In this document: one piece after another, positions 49,409-60,629 of the stretch
Layout of the letters: each line of letters begins with the position of its first letter
How positions within the stretch are numbered: the first letter of the stretch is position 1
DNA from: Xanthoparmelia taractica
Lineage: Eukaryota; Ascomycota; Lecanoromycetes; Lecanorales; Parmeliaceae
Direction of reading: 5' to 3'
Assembly: GCA_033085395.1 (NCBI GenBank)
Contig: JANQBS010000096.1
Coordinates: forward strand, 1 to 64,000
DNA: 64,000 bases
The notes under the pieces: generated by a model
The model's input: only the letters and a program-made list of their open reading frames with translations
Databases searched by the model: none
What the model was told of the DNA's origin: nothing
Made by a program: the position numbers and the translations under genes

Positions 49409-50035
49409 TCAACCGCTGTTCTCATTCCAAACAGCACGATGGCCCTGTTTTCCCATGTCTTGGACTTGAGCAATCCTGGCATCCCTCCTAACCTGGCGCT
49501 TGGCTCCCACGGGAAATCGTTTCAAAGTTCCGCAGGCAGTACATGTCGTGACTAGGACATCAGCCCAAGGCTTCCTGGCCCCGCTGCTATTGTTCTCCAC
49601 GTAGGACGTAGATGTAGATCCTGGTACTAGAAGAATGCTGCAGCGCTTACACATCGTATGCTTCACCACAGGAGTTAGCCTGATCTGGCTTCTCAACGAT
49701 ACAGCTCGGAGATGGACAATCAGCTGACGAGAGACGGCGACATTCTTGGACTCCCTGTCATCATCAAGACCAACGTTAAGCATCCGGTTTTCTTGTTCGG
49801 TTGGCGGAATAGAGAAACCCTCGCCAGATACAGCTTCAGGAGCGCTTACTGCGCACTGGAGCTCTCCGCCAGCGCCGCAGCGGTTCTTGAACTCGCTGTC
49901 GATACAGGGAACTCCCGCCTGCGCCTGATCGGCAACTTTTGCAAGGTAGGTCGCAGCTTGGTAAAGGTAGGAAATCCTTGAATGTAGATGTTTCTGAGCG
50001 ATGCGCTTCTGCGATTTTGCATTACTTTGTGCCAT
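49409..50035 (-). CDS. RPR2: RNase P/MRP protein subunit of the Rpr2/Rpp21/Snm1 family
   Basis: Single exon, 208 aa. The start MAQSNAKSQKRIAQ at 50035 is chosen; an ATG five codons upstream is also open. The N-terminal helix HLHSRISYLYQAATYLAK and the core VSRQLIVHLRAVSLRSQIRL are typical. A four-cysteine zinc ribbon follows: C129-x2-C132 (CKRC) and C165-x2-C168 (CTAC), with KPWADVLVTTC between. The family binds the RNA of RNase P, which matures tRNA 5' ends, or of RNase MRP, which processes rRNA. It works in the nucleus/nucleolus. The insertion at about residues 40-100 is low-complexity and could hide an intron. Rpr2 versus Snm1 cannot be decided. Confidence 0.85.
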   Translation of the reverse strand: MAQSNAKSQKRIAQKHLHSRISYLYQAATYLAKVADQAQAGVPCIDSEFKNRCGAGGELQCAVSAPEAVSGEGFSIPPTEQENRMLNVGLDDDRESKNVAVSRQLIVHLRAVSLRSQIRLTPVVKHTMCKRCSILLVPGSTSTSYVENNSSGARKPWADVLVTTCTACGTLKRFPVGAKRQVRRDARIAQVQDMGKQGHRAVWNENSG

Positions 50036-50469
50036 GACTATCTGAGTCACCTGTTTTCCTGCAGTAGCACAGATCTAACGCGAATGCTCAGTCCAGTTCA
50101 GCTTGAGATGTTCCAGTCGAATTCGAGATAATGTTGTCGCTAGGACTACCGTATGCGAATTCACATTTAAAATTTTATTTCCGCGCGATGACAGATCCGG
50201 CCTAGCTGCGTGTCGTTTAAAGTTCTCTTCCTCCTTGTCCATCCTTCATCACAACAACAACATTCCGCTTGTAGCAACTTCATCGATCACAAATCCTCAC
50301 TCCGACATCCCAAAACCGGTGTCAACTGTATCCAAGGATCTCAGGCTAGTCAGAGCCATTCGTCTCTGGTTGCACATCTCAACACAGGCAGCGTGTTTTG
50401 TGTAGCCTTGCGCAACAACCGACAATTACACCCTCTGCTTTCTATCAATAGCTCCCAGCTTTCTACAAT
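50036..50469. promoter_or_regulatory. Divergent promoter of rpr2 and sub2
   Basis: A head-to-head interval of 434 bp separates the two RNA-processing genes. It holds both promoters; there is a CA/TC-rich leader just before sub2. Confidence 0.5.
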
Positions 50470-52424
50470 ATGTCTCACGAAGAAGATCTCATTGACTATT
50501 CGGATGAAGAACTCCAAACCAATGATGCAGCAACAACGGCTCCAGCAGCCACCAACGGAGCCGCAACAAAAAAGGGCGACCTGACCGTATCTGGAGGTAG
50601 CGCGGACAAAAAGGGCAGCTATGTCGGCATTCATTCTACTGGTTTCCGGGACTTCTTGTTGAAGCCAGAGCTTCTCCGCGCCATCACCGACTGCGGTTTC
50701 GAGCATCCATCGGAGGGTCAGTCATAAGTTTCCTCCCCAGCTTCCTCCAGTGCCTCGTGTCTCCACCTGTCCGTCCATCTTCGCGAGAGGTATCGTTGCG
50801 CTATTTGTTCCAACCGCAGGCGGCTCAAGGAAGTCTCACCGGATCTAGCTACACTGTATTTCGGCTGCAGGTAACAGTCACGGATCGAAGGCGCTTCAAG
50901 CGAATCTCATTACTGATGTCATCTTCACTGATGATAAATACAATGATGGGCGTTGTAGAGCATCGTGTTTCCGAGAGACTTCCGAAGCCGCCTGCAAGAG
51001 ACATTGAGCATACCATGAGAGAGGTTCCTTTGAGCGTCGCCTGCTTGCTTGGCTTTGGCAGAACAATTCATTCCTGGAAATTCATGTATAAGCGAGATGG
51101 ACGGACATTGAAGTGGACTGGTCATTTGAATACATATCATTTCGGGAAATCAAGTCTAACTTCGGCATCGCCTCATCACAGTCCAGCAAGTGTGCATCCC
51201 TCAAGCCATCCTCGGAACCGATGTGCTGTGCCAGGCGAAGTCCGGCCTCGGAAAGACTGCAGTCTTTGTCCTTACCACGCTTCAGCAAATCGAGCCGGTG
51301 CCCGGCGAGTGTGCCACCCTTGTCATGTGTCACACCCGTGAACTCGCCTATCAGATCAAGAACGAGTATGCCCGGTTCAGCAAGTACCTTCCAGACATCA
51401 AGACTGGGGTCTTCTACGGCGGAACACCGATGCAAAAGGACATCGAGACGCTGTCAAACAAGGACACACACCCACACATCATCGTCGCCACACCCGGTCG
51501 CTTAAACGCATTAGTCCGCGACAAGAAGCTCCGTCTCGGAAGCGTGAAGGTCTTCGTTCTTGACGAATGTGACAAGATGTTGGATCAGATTGGTAAATCA
51601 CATATCAACATTCCACTATGCGTACGAAAGCTGAGCCACTACTTCAGATATGCGTCGCGACGTCCAGGATATCTTCCGTGCCACACCTACTCAGAAACAA
51701 GTCATGATGTTCAGCGCTACACTCGCTCAGGAGATCCGCCCAATCTGCAAGAAATTCATGCAGAATCCCCTTGAGATCTACGTGGATGACGAGACCAAGC
51801 TCACCCTCCACGGTCTTCAGCAGTATTATATCCAGCTCAGCGAGGCAGAGAAGAATCGGAAGCTCAACGAGCTGCTAGATACCCTCGAGTTCAACCAAGT
51901 CATCATTTTCGTCAAGAGCACTCTGAGAGCTACGGAGCTGGACAAATTGCTTCGCGAATGCAATTTCCCAAGTATTGCTGTGCATTCTGGTGTCAGCCAG
52001 GAAGAGCGGTGAGCACATATCCAAATTGACTACAATAACATCTGCTGATGAGCATAGCATAAAACGCTACAAAGAGTTCAAGGAATTCAACAAGCGTATT
52101 TGCGTTGCTACTGATGTCTTCGGCCGTGGTATCGATATTGAGCGTATAAATCTAGCTATTAACTATGACTTGCCAGGCGATGCAGACTCGTACCTGCATA
52201 GAGTTGGCCGAGCTGGACGATTTGGGACGAAGGGTCTGAGTATCTCATTCGTCAGCAGTGAGGCAGATCAGGATGTCATCAAGGCAATTGAGACGAGATT
52301 TGAGAACAAGATCCCGTAAGTGCCACGAAGTAGAGGCTTGACATTTGCGAATATATTCGCTGACAGATGCAATAGTGCTTTTCCAGAGAAAGGTGTGGAT
52401 GCTAGTACTTACATGGGGAATTAA
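50470..52424 (+). CDS. SUB2: DECD-box RNA helicase Sub2 (UAP56), splicing and mRNA export
   Basis: The model is join(50470..50716, 51182..51592, 51648..52008, 52058..52315, 52376..52424), 441 aa. The protein has the Q-motif region ([15 protein letters not shown]), Walker A AKSGLGKT at 101-108, DECD at 210-213, SAT at 242-244 and HRVGRAGR at 387-394, and ends in [12 protein letters not shown] rather than DEAD is diagnostic of Sub2/UAP56, which acts in spliceosome assembly and, within TREX, in nuclear mRNA export. Intron 1 is 465 nt, far longer than the others (49-60 nt), with a tctaac branch site near 51155. For the last exon, two acceptors (52368 and 52375) are both in frame; the second gives the family-like KIP-AFPEKG. 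Confidence 0.96.
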
Positions 52425-52851
52425 GGAAGGTTTTGTCAATCCTTCCTGATGGCTGAGGCGTGCCTTTCGGTCTTTTTTCTTTGCCAAGCTGGACCACAGG
52501 CTTACAATAAGACCTGGGGCTCCCGATCAGTGGGGCCTTGGTCATGAATGGTGGATTTCTTAGGTCCAACCAGATGGTCTTCAACTTAGAGTCTAGTTTA
52601 CTGAACCCGAAAGATGCATTGGTTCCTATTTCTCTTATAAATGTATGCTGCATCACAATCGTGCCAAAAGACGTAGTTTGTTCATATCTCTTAGCTTATA
52701 TACCACTACGTTAGGTCTGCCGATATTCCCATGAATTCACTCACTATGACTTGGCGGTATGACTCCTACCTTGTTCAGCACTTGAATAAGGTAGCGTAGC
52801 GGACGAAAGCATAGATGTCTTAGTCCCTAAGTCGAGCCCTCGTTACTGCCG
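52425..52851. other. Convergent gap between sub2 and ipi1
   Basis: A tail-to-tail interval of 427 bp. No gene or clear terminator signal is recognised. Confidence 0.4.
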
Positions 52852-53962
52852 TCACCTGTCCAACTCAAAACCCTGCATCCCCTCTGCCAGTGCCTTAGCA
52901 ACCTCTGCAGCAGCCCTCCCCACTTCACCTCCTTCCCTTTTTGCCACCTCAACTCCACTGGAGACGATGGCCTGGAACTTTTTCTGGAAGATCCTTTGCC
53001 GTTCCCCTTGATTGACGTACATCTCACTTTCTTCATCCCTAGGCGGCCCAAAGAGATTGAGATGCGCGAAGGCGTTTGAGCGGTTGGGTAGCATGTGAGC
53101 CTCTACAAACCTCAATGGGAACGGCCACTTATGGTCATACATACCGCCTGCACCAGTGTCATATTCGTCCTTGAGCCCAGCGCTTAGGAATGCGGCCAAT
53201 ACATTCAATGTTTTGACGGGTAGTCTACCCTCGGATCCTTGTTTTCCGAGAGTAGGAGCCCGTGAAGATGACCATGCATTGGCCCCTGCAGCCGGCCCCT
53301 TGCTAGGTGTAACTGAAGCAGCGTGCCAGTGCAGTACGGTTAGCAGGCATTTTAAAGTCTTTACCCAGCCGCCGGCGCAGGAGACAAGCTCGCTGGGGCA
53401 GGTTTCGATGGCCCAGAGCAACAGATCGGTGGCGGAGGAACGGATATCTGCGGCAAGATGGGTAAGGCCCGCGCGGATGTAGAGCAGAGTGTGTCCAATA
53501 TGAGGACCGATCTCCCGAGATGGAAGATGACCGAGAAATTTTAGTAGCTGTGAGCGAACACTATTGCTGCCGTCCAATATTAGGGGGTTGAGTTTTGGTA
53601 GAAGGAGGCTGATAGGCTGTGGGAAGGGTGCATCGACGGGCCGGGAGATAGTTGCTGTAGTAAGGTAGGCCAGAGAGTCGCGTCGTTGAGACGATGAATG
53701 AGAAGAGAGAAGGGATAGATGATGGGAGAATTGCATCGATTGGGTGGGGGCATTTGTAGTGAGGGATTGGGGGCCAAGGACGATGGCTTGGATCAGAGTC
53801 AGCCTTTCAGGTCTTCCTAACTGGCTTGAGCATACACTGACCCTTTGCTTTGAAACTTGTGTCTGTGAAATTGTCAGGTTTGGGGCGGGCTTTACCAACC
53901 TTGAGCTTGGATTTCTTGAAGTCTTTCCTCTTTTCATTCCTTTTCTTTGCACTCGATCCCAT
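52852..53962 (-). CDS. IPI1: Pre-rRNA-processing protein Ipi1 (TEX10 homologue)
   Basis: The model is complement(join(52852..53786, 53842..53962)), 351 aa, with a 55-nt intron. The longer unspliced frame from 53991 uses the wrong reading frame at its N-terminus; the spliced model starts MGSSAKKRNEKRKDFKKSKL and continues KAKAIVLGPQSLTT, as in the family. The basic N-terminus is a likely nuclear signal. The Ipi1 domain with HHLSLLSSHSSSQRRDSLAY and alpha-helical repeats follows. Ipi1 works with Rix1/Ipi2 and Ipi3 in ITS2 processing and pre-60S ribosome maturation in the nucleolus/nucleoplasm. Length is as expected for filamentous fungi. Confidence 0.93.
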
Positions 53963-54816
53963 AGCTCTCTTAAGATGGCGCTGTCCGTCATATATGTGTA
54001 TCTGTCTTAGCGTTGACCTTGTATGGAATAAGCTGTGGTTTTCTTATCTTGTTCGATGTTCTAAATGGAGGAGCCGTGTATTCTGGCTCCATGCTAGCTT
54101 AGTGATCGGAATTGTTTTCTCAACTCTTCACATTGAACACATTGCATGGTTAAAAAGGTGAAAGCTTGACCATACTGGAATCGGTCGGCTTTTACTTTAC
54201 TCTATACTTCTGCAAGATACTTTGAGTTATCACTTCAATCCATACCAAGACGTTCAAACTAGTCTTCTGCCGTTGCTGTTGGAATCGGCCGCATGGACTT
54301 AGGAAATAGCCAAAATATTACGGTCCAGCATGACCTCCTACTCCGTCAATTTTACTACATTCGACATTCAACTTTGGCCGCCTCCGCCCAGGGCAGACCC
54401 GAAAGTCTTCACTGATTACGCCCTGAATCCTTCGTTACTGGTGCCCTTGCTCCTGGTCTACCACACCTTCACTTCAATAGTGCTACAAGTCCAAAACTTC
54501 CGCGACTAGTATGCAATCATCCCGTCCTTTTTCATCCCCCGTGCTTGAGTCGTGAGACATGGTTGGGAGTTATGACATATATCTGTCGCCAGAGAAATAC
54601 TAATCTGGAGACGGTGCAGCCCAGGGAGACGTGATTCTGTCTGGTACCAGGTCTGCTTGGGTCATATGCTTGTGCTGGAGCTTTTCATGATACGTCTGCT
54701 CCTTATTTATCAGAGGCATTGTTCGCTGTCGGAGAATATCCATCTACTCGTTTTTGCTCTCGTCAGCACTTTGGTCAACGTAGTGGCCTGAGACACGTCT
54801 ACCAAGCGTGAACAAG
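53963..54816. promoter_or_regulatory. Divergent intergenic region ipi1/roadblock
   Basis: An 854-bp head-to-head interval containing both promoters. No gene is recognised inside it. Confidence 0.4.
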
Positions 54817-55369
54817 ATGGTACAACCAACGGTATGCCTTCAGTACTACACGAGTTTGTAGTCGAAGCTGACGGGAAGGGCTTCAGCAAGCAGTGACCTT
54901 GGAGAACTTGTCACGCCTAGCATCAAAACCTGGTGTTCAATCAACCCTCATTCTTTCCAAATCCGATGGCTCTATCATTCGCAGCACTGGACTCCTTGCT
55001 GCAACGTCGTCCTCCACTTCACAAGATCTAGCTGTTGGCAATGGTACGAGCCGTAATGGTTCTGCAGAGCCGCTAGATCCAATGCGAAGTGGGACTGAAT
55101 ATCCTGACAACACGGAAGATGACAGGAAGGGGAACAGCGCAGAGGATATTGCACGAATGGCGTTCACATTTGCGGCAGAAGCAAAGGCTTTCACGGAGGG
55201 CATGGACGGGTCGGATGAAGTTAAACTACTCCGATTGCGGACACGCAAGAATGAGATAGTCATCGTCCCGGGTATGTCCTTTACCGCTTTCCCTCGGGCA
55301 TCATGCTGAGAGGGACCCGCAGATACGAAGTTCCTACACGTTGTCATACATGATACCCGGCCAACTTGA
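54817..55369 (+). CDS. Roadblock/LC7 domain protein (dynein light chain type)
   Basis: The model is join(54817..54831, 54887..55271, 55323..55369), 148 aa. Exon 1 encodes only MVQPT. Introns of 55 and 51 nt join to QAVTLENLSRLASKPGVQ at the front and VIVP-DTKFLHVVIHDTRPT at the end, which is the conserved roadblock C-terminal strand. The family core TLILSKSDGSIIRSTGLL is clear. The middle has an insertion (about residues 45-80) rich in Ser/Asn/Gly, so the protein is longer than the ~100 aa of animal roadblock. Members are dynein light chains or regulators of small GTPases; dynein is likely here but not proven. Confidence 0.87.
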
Positions 55370-57025
55370 CTTTGCAGTCTCCGTGTCTGCAGGCCCCTCC
55401 ATCATATCGTAAACCATGACACATCTATGCACGGGAAGCGAAATGAGACATTGTACCGGTGGATGTTACTCCTGAGAGATGCATCCGTTGATCGAAGTGT
55501 CCTTACACCTGAAGCAAGTGGGCCTTGGGCACCAAGTCAATCTCAGTCCAATGTCGCGTGCCTCTGTTCTTTCGGAAGTGATACAGCTGATCCGTAGCAA
55601 TGTAAGCGAGGGTGGGAATTGCTAATCTATCCCGAGAAATCCGAGGCCGATGCTTTCTACTCTGCTATGGAGTCGCTACGTATGAGCTTTACATTCTACG
55701 ATTAGTACGGAAAGGCGAACGAATTGTCTACTAAGGCTGAGCATAGCTGCAACGTTTACCAGGCCACACCAATAATATCTATACTGTATCAGGTTCAAAT
55801 GCATTTAACCTCTTCGTTAGGAAGGCTCAAACCATGATAACAGAGGCAGAAACGAACAAGAAAGGCACGATGTCGTCTTCGCCGAATCGAGCTTACCCGT
55901 TTACCATTGCAGAGGAAGATCAAGTCCAGGCCTTTCGTGCGGTCTTCCTTATTAACACGAATATTCTTGGCGGCTTCGCTACCCCGTAGGCACCCTATTT
56001 CCGAGCAGCTCTGGCAGGATAGATGCTCACACCGCTCGACACACAGATGGGCATTTAGACAGATGGTTTACGAGCCTAGCGCTGCCCTAGTCACCATTTT
56101 CGCTATGTATGCTGGCTAGTATGTTACCCATAATACTCACTCGAATATTGATGTCGAACTTCTGCAGTGGGGGATTCCTGCTATGGAAGTTTCTCCTAAA
56201 TTTGGACTCTGATCGCTACCCCTATCAAGACCTGTGGTGATATCGCTTGAGTCTGTCATCGACGGCCGCTAGGGGACCCAACTTGAACCAGAACGGTACT
56301 TGGACAAATTCAAATGTTGGCAAAGCTGGAGCATCCGACAAAATTCGCTACCTGGTTGGACGTCATCATCATCATTTCGACGATGGCTGTCGCAGCACAC
56401 ACACTTCCAAAATGTCGCGGCTGCTAAAACCATGTACATGATAGACGCAGGTCCTGTGGTAAAGACTGCAGGTCCACTAGAGGGGATGGTTCTGAAGGTG
56501 GGGTCGTTGGACTTAAGTCTCCCAGCTTCGAAGCGAAGACGAGCAAACTGACTTGGTGCGGAGTTGTATTAGGGCCGTTGCATTCATCATTGTCTCAGGC
56601 ATTCCCTATGTGGACAATCTTCATTACGCCAACTGGCATTGCGCAGTCCAGCTATGCCTCCCCGCCCCTGATGTACCTGGGCTTCTAGATCAGAAAAAGG
56701 GCTTCGTAAAGCGACGAAGGTTTTGAGCCAGCGACTGCACGGAGTATTTCTTCTCGAGGTTGGCATACAGAGATGCCTTTCTCTCTAGGATCGTTGACCA
56801 CCGCCATTCGAGGATCCACCTGTCTATTGTCGGCATGATAGCCTCATATGCAAGCGGTGCTACCTCAACGTTTTGCTGCAACAAGCCTGTCCCGTAAACA
56901 ATATACGAGAGAGAGAGGGAATTTGCTACTCTAACTTTACAAAATAACATTCTTTAATGTAGGGGATGAAATCAAATTCATGCGTTGCCCTGCACAATGA
57001 CATTACCAGGGGGACATAAGTCTGA

Positions 57026-57784
57026 ATACCGAGGTTTACCCGGCCACTGTAGGATTCTTGAAAATTTCAAGCTATCAACCCTATTCTACATTATCATAGC
57101 CTCACGACCGGCTAGGAGAGGGTTTGCGTGTAGGTGGATATGGTAGTTTCACGGTGTTATGTGATATTTCATCTACTTTCTCAAGAATTTGTGTTTGCCT
57201 CAGTTACTCAGACGTGTCTTAGCCAGCTAACCCTTTCGGGGGCTAGTTGATCCGAGGATTATCCACACGAAGGCTACGACACGTCTGAGGCTAAAACTCA
57301 AAAATACAGCTGATCATGGCTCGACCCCCCTCTAAACACGTCAATATTTAAGTATTTTCTTATTGCTTTCATGGAGGGTTAGCTCTAGTATCAAAGATCT
57401 TCCGACATATCGTTTTCTTTGCTATAGACGTATATTCGTTGTATACGAGACCGCTTTTGAAAAAAGGATTTCAAGGTATTTTCTACGTTACAGGAGATTC
57501 TGGAATACTTACGTCAAAGATTCGATAGATAGTAGTAGAATACTATATTTTAGCATCATATCTATTAGTCTATTTGAAGAAAATACAATAATACCTAGAT
57601 TTAAAAAGGCTTCGTTGATTTAAAATTCAAAAATACGTGTCTGATCTAGGGCAAATACGAGGTTTTGAACTCAGACATGTTGTGGCCAGCTGTTGGATAA
57701 TCCTCGGTTAGCTGGCCAAGACACGTCTGAGTGACTGAGGCAAATTTGTGTGGAAGCCTTCAGCAGCCGGGTAAACCTCGGTAT
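57026..57784. mobile_element. 759-bp nested inverted-repeat element, AT-rich core
   Basis: The outer 19-bp inverted repeat ataccgaggtttacccggc is at 57026-57044 with its complement at 57766-57784. An inner inverted repeat of about 37 bp with a few mismatches (starting tgcctcagttactcagacg near 57195 and containing cgtgtcttagccagctaacc) has its complement near 57708-57744. The core at 57310-57650 is AT-rich and looks mutated. The layout fits a degraded DNA transposon or two nested elements. No clear target-site duplication was found. Confidence 0.65.
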
Positions 57785-57988
57785 ACAGAATCGCCGACAT
57801 GATCGTTCAATATTTATGAGAATGTATTTAAATTACACAAAGAATGTAAAATATCATCAAAGTGAATTAAATACAGCAATTGCGTGGCCGCATGCCACTA
57901 ATAATACCCAAGGTACTTCGTAAGGTAAATAATTGCCCCTCGTACCCCTCCTTTCTACCTAACATTCCTCCCACCACTCTTACTCCAA

Positions 57989-58030
57989 CTCACAACCTCA
58001 CAACCTCACAACCTCACAACCTCACAACCT
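57989..58030 (+). repeat. Five tandem ctcacaac octamers in the hsp12-like leader
   Basis: Exact 8-bp units ctcacaac occur five times at 57989-58028, followed by ct, ending about 57 bp before the start codon. They probably lie in the 5' untranslated region. Confidence 0.9.
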
Positions 58031-58086
58031 ATACGCAAAACTTCAAACAAACTCCCAAACAAAACAGTTTCATCTATCATATCATC

Positions 58087-58632
58087 ATGTCTGACCTTGG
58101 GTACGTTCTCTCAGTCATCTGTCGTTCGCGCCTCCTATGCCCTTGAACCCCGCAGCTGACTTGAACCTTGAACACCAGACGCAAAGACTTCAGCGATAAG
58201 GCCGAGGAAAAGCTCACTCCAGATTCCCAGAAAACCCTCCTCGACAAGACCAAAGAAGGTGTCACCAATGCAGGTAAATGACAACGTCACACCATTTTAC
58301 CAGACATGTCACTGACGAGATCCAGGTGACCAAGTAGCGAGCAGCGTTCAGCCAAGTACCTATCCTCCTGCCCACTGTCCACGGCTTCATATACTTACTG
58401 GCACGTTAAGGTGATGACAAGTCCGTCACTCAAAAGCTTTCCGACTCCACCAGTACCAAGCCTGGCGAGGAGAGCTACCTAGACACCGCCAAGAAGACCA
58501 TCGGAGATACTGTCGAGTATGTCGAGAAAACTGTGGAGGGTTAGTGTTATGCAGTGGACCTCAAACCATCTCTCGCTTACATTGTCTCGTGTAACAGGCG
58601 TTTACAATAAGGTTGTCGAAAGCACCAAATAG
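58087..58632 (+). CDS. HSP12: Small heat-shock protein of the Hsp9/Hsp12 family
   Basis: The model is join(58087..58100, 58179..58273, 58326..58355, 58411..58539, 58598..58632), 100 aa. Four introns (78, 52, 55 and 58 nt) all join in frame. The protein starts MSDLGRKDFSDKAEEKLTPD and continues KTLLDKTKEGVTNAGDQVAS, the family core. It then has KLSDSTSTKPGEESYLDTAK and ends YNKVVESTK. Yeast Hsp12 is an intrinsically disordered, stress-induced protein that folds on membranes and stabilises them. The start context (atcatcATGt) and the family N-terminus agree. It is moderately diverged after residue 45. Confidence 0.9.
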
Positions 58633-59138
58633 ATCTGCAGCACCATGATACCCACAACAGCAATCGGTTTCTACGTCCCTTTCTTGAGCGGTTCCATTTC
58701 TATGAGAAACTTATTGGCCATGGCAATGCACGGTCTGCGGCTGGAATGATGGATGATTTGTGGACGAACGTGCGGGAAGGGACAGTGGAGGCGTGCCTTT
58801 TGCTCTGAACGAGCTTGATAGCAATAGTCAATGCAAGCCTCAGGGCAACTTTAGATGGAAGTGCATTCATGCTTCGTGCGTCTTATGAGTCAACACGTAT
58901 CTCGAGGACTTTCCCCAGTCCGCTCTCGGCTTCTGGCATCCACATACATATATTATCTGCCCACCTTTCATGATTTTACCAAAACAGCTTGGGTGTAAGA
59001 AACAAAAGTCTCTCTGCGGACACCAGGATCTGAGACATCTCGCTCCTACCCGATAAAGTAGTCATCACCAGCTCTTGGTCGCGACGCCCTTGGATCGCAT
59101 CTAAACAACTACCATACACTACTTCCACATCTCCCATC
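58633..59138. other. Intergenic gap
   Basis: A 506-bp head-to-tail gap between two plus-strand genes: the hsp12-like 3' end and the promoter of the Wbp11-like gene. Confidence 0.4.
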
Positions 59139-60215
59139 ATGGCCAAAGACAAAGACCGCGCTCAAAATCCCGCCGCTCAACAACGCAAGCTTGAAAAGCA
59201 GAAAGCCCTCAAGAAAGGTCGCCTCCTCAACCCCACCCCCGCTCTTGTCCACTTCTCCTATCTTCTCCGATCGCACTTGCTGATAACTCCTCCTCTCACA
59301 GGCAAAGCAGCCGTAGCAGCCCAACGAATCGAACGCTACGCCTCGCGCAACCCGCGCCGTCTCGAATCGACCATCTCAGACCTCTACGTGCTCAAAGAAA
59401 GCCAGGGCGGAAAACTCTCAGCCAGGGATCAGCGACAGCTAGAGGAAGCAGAGCGCGACATCGAGAGGGTGAAGAAAGCGAGGGAGATCTTGGGCGACAA
59501 AGCGCCTACGTTCAACGGCAACAGGGGTGCCGGCGAAGCGCGGGGTAGAGGAGATGCTAGGGGAGGCAGAGGAGGTTATGGTGGGTTGGGGAAGAGAAGT
59601 AGGGAGGAACGAGAGAGTAGCGGTGGGGAGACAGACGAGAGCGTGAGGAAAATACCCTGGCCCAGGGACACACCACCGCCTATACCGCGACAGCGAAGGG
59701 ATGACCGTCCGAGGCATTCCACCAACGCCAACAGCGAACCGCTGGGCGTAGAGCGCAGGCTACAGAATCGCGAGGGTGCAGAAGCAGAGGCGCCGGATAC
59801 GGCGTTACCGGCGAAACCAGCACCCAAGACTACGTACGAGAGCAAGCCTGTGATTAGGGATCTGAGGAAGGAGGCTACCGCCAGGTTCGTCCCGAATGCT
59901 GTGAAGAGGAAGATCGCTGCTACAAAGGGAGTCGGGGGCAAGCTGTTGGAAGAAGAAGAGGTGGAGAAGTTGGAGCAGGAGGGTTATGGGGCTGGCGGAA
60001 GACAATTGGGAGACGGTTCGGAGGGAAGAGGGTTGGTGGTTGATGCTTCGCCCGAGGTTGGTAGCGAAGATGCGGAAGTACAAAGTAAAAGAAAGAGGCT
60101 GGAAGAGGAAGAAGAGCGATTTAGGCGAGAAGTGGAGATGGTAGATGCAGAGGAAGGGAGGGGGGGAGATGGGAAGGAAGTCATGATCGAAGAGGTCAGC
60201 GATGAGGACTTATAG
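59139..60215 (+). CDS. Wbp11-like protein (splicing-related)
   Basis: The model is join(59139..59217, 59302..60215), 330 aa. The 84-nt intron is a multiple of three and open throughout, so an unspliced 358-aa reading exists; splicing gives ALKKGKAAVAAQRIERYASR, matching the Wbp11 N-terminal pattern. The donor gtcgcc is weak, but the acceptor (ctctcacag) and branch site (tgctgataac) are good. The N-terminus has AKDKDRAQNPAAQQRKLEKQ, and a coiled helix ending REILGDKAPTF follows. The rest is charged and low-complexity, with an acidic C-terminus. Wbp11/NpwBP proteins associate with the spliceosome in animals; in fungi the role is less known. Confidence 0.78.
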   Translation: MAKDKDRAQNPAAQQRKLEKQKALKKGRLLNPTPALVHFSYLLRSHLLITPPLTGKAAVAAQRIERYASRNPRRLESTISDLYVLKESQGGKLSARDQRQLEEAERDIERVKKAREILGDKAPTFNGNRGAGEARGRGDARGGRGGYGGLGKRSREERESSGGETDESVRKIPWPRDTPPPIPRQRRDDRPRHSTNANSEPLGVERRLQNREGAEAEAPDTALPAKPAPKTTYESKPVIRDLRKEATARFVPNAVKRKIAATKGVGGKLLEEEEVEKLEQEGYGAGGRQLGDGSEGRGLVVDASPEVGSEDAEVQSKRKRLEEEEERFRREVEMVDAEEGRGGDGKEVMIEEVSDEDL

Positions 60216-60629
60216 TAAGTAGAACATGGAAATGCTACATGAAAAAATGTGGAGAATCATGTTACATAGGCATAGGAAACTCTAAAGACCCTGTGTAAAC
60301 CTCCTCTTGAAACACCGCACCTTCTCCAAATCGACGGCATCATTGCATACCTTCGTAGGCCACACAGCTCTTCGGTGTTCGTCTTGTTACGGTCAACCCC
60401 CTTATATCCTTCAGATTATGTCGATTTCCGCGGTGGACATTGATTCTTTGGGCAAATACCTGCCTCGTAGGATGAAAGCACCTAGCGAAGTATGACATCG
60501 GGCTTTGCAGCATACCATTCCGTGGTTGGGACCGAGAGTCCCGGGTCCAAGGCACTTGTGCTGCGACGCGGGGCCTCATATCGTCGTTCGAACGTATGTC
60601 GTTTGACAGTTGGCAGTTTCTCCAATACT
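60216..60629. other. Convergent gap
   Basis: A 414-bp tail-to-tail interval. Nothing is recognised. Confidence 0.4.

Larger units (their letters stand above)
55370..58086. other. Gene-free region with inverted-repeat element
   Basis: No supportable gene. Short frames (55907-56119, 56247-56551, 57363-57623) have no domain. The part 57310-57650 is AT-rich and lies inside the inverted-repeat element at 57026-57784. The last 200 bases are the hsp12-like promoter and leader. Confidence 0.4.

Noticed and set aside
50910..51030. C/D-box snoRNA in sub2 intron 1
   Set aside because: ctgatgataaa resembles a C box, but no matching D box is found at a suitable distance.
53842..53991. Longer Ipi1 start at 53991
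   Set aside because: That frame gives an N-terminus unlike the family; splicing at 53787-53841 gives the conserved basic start.
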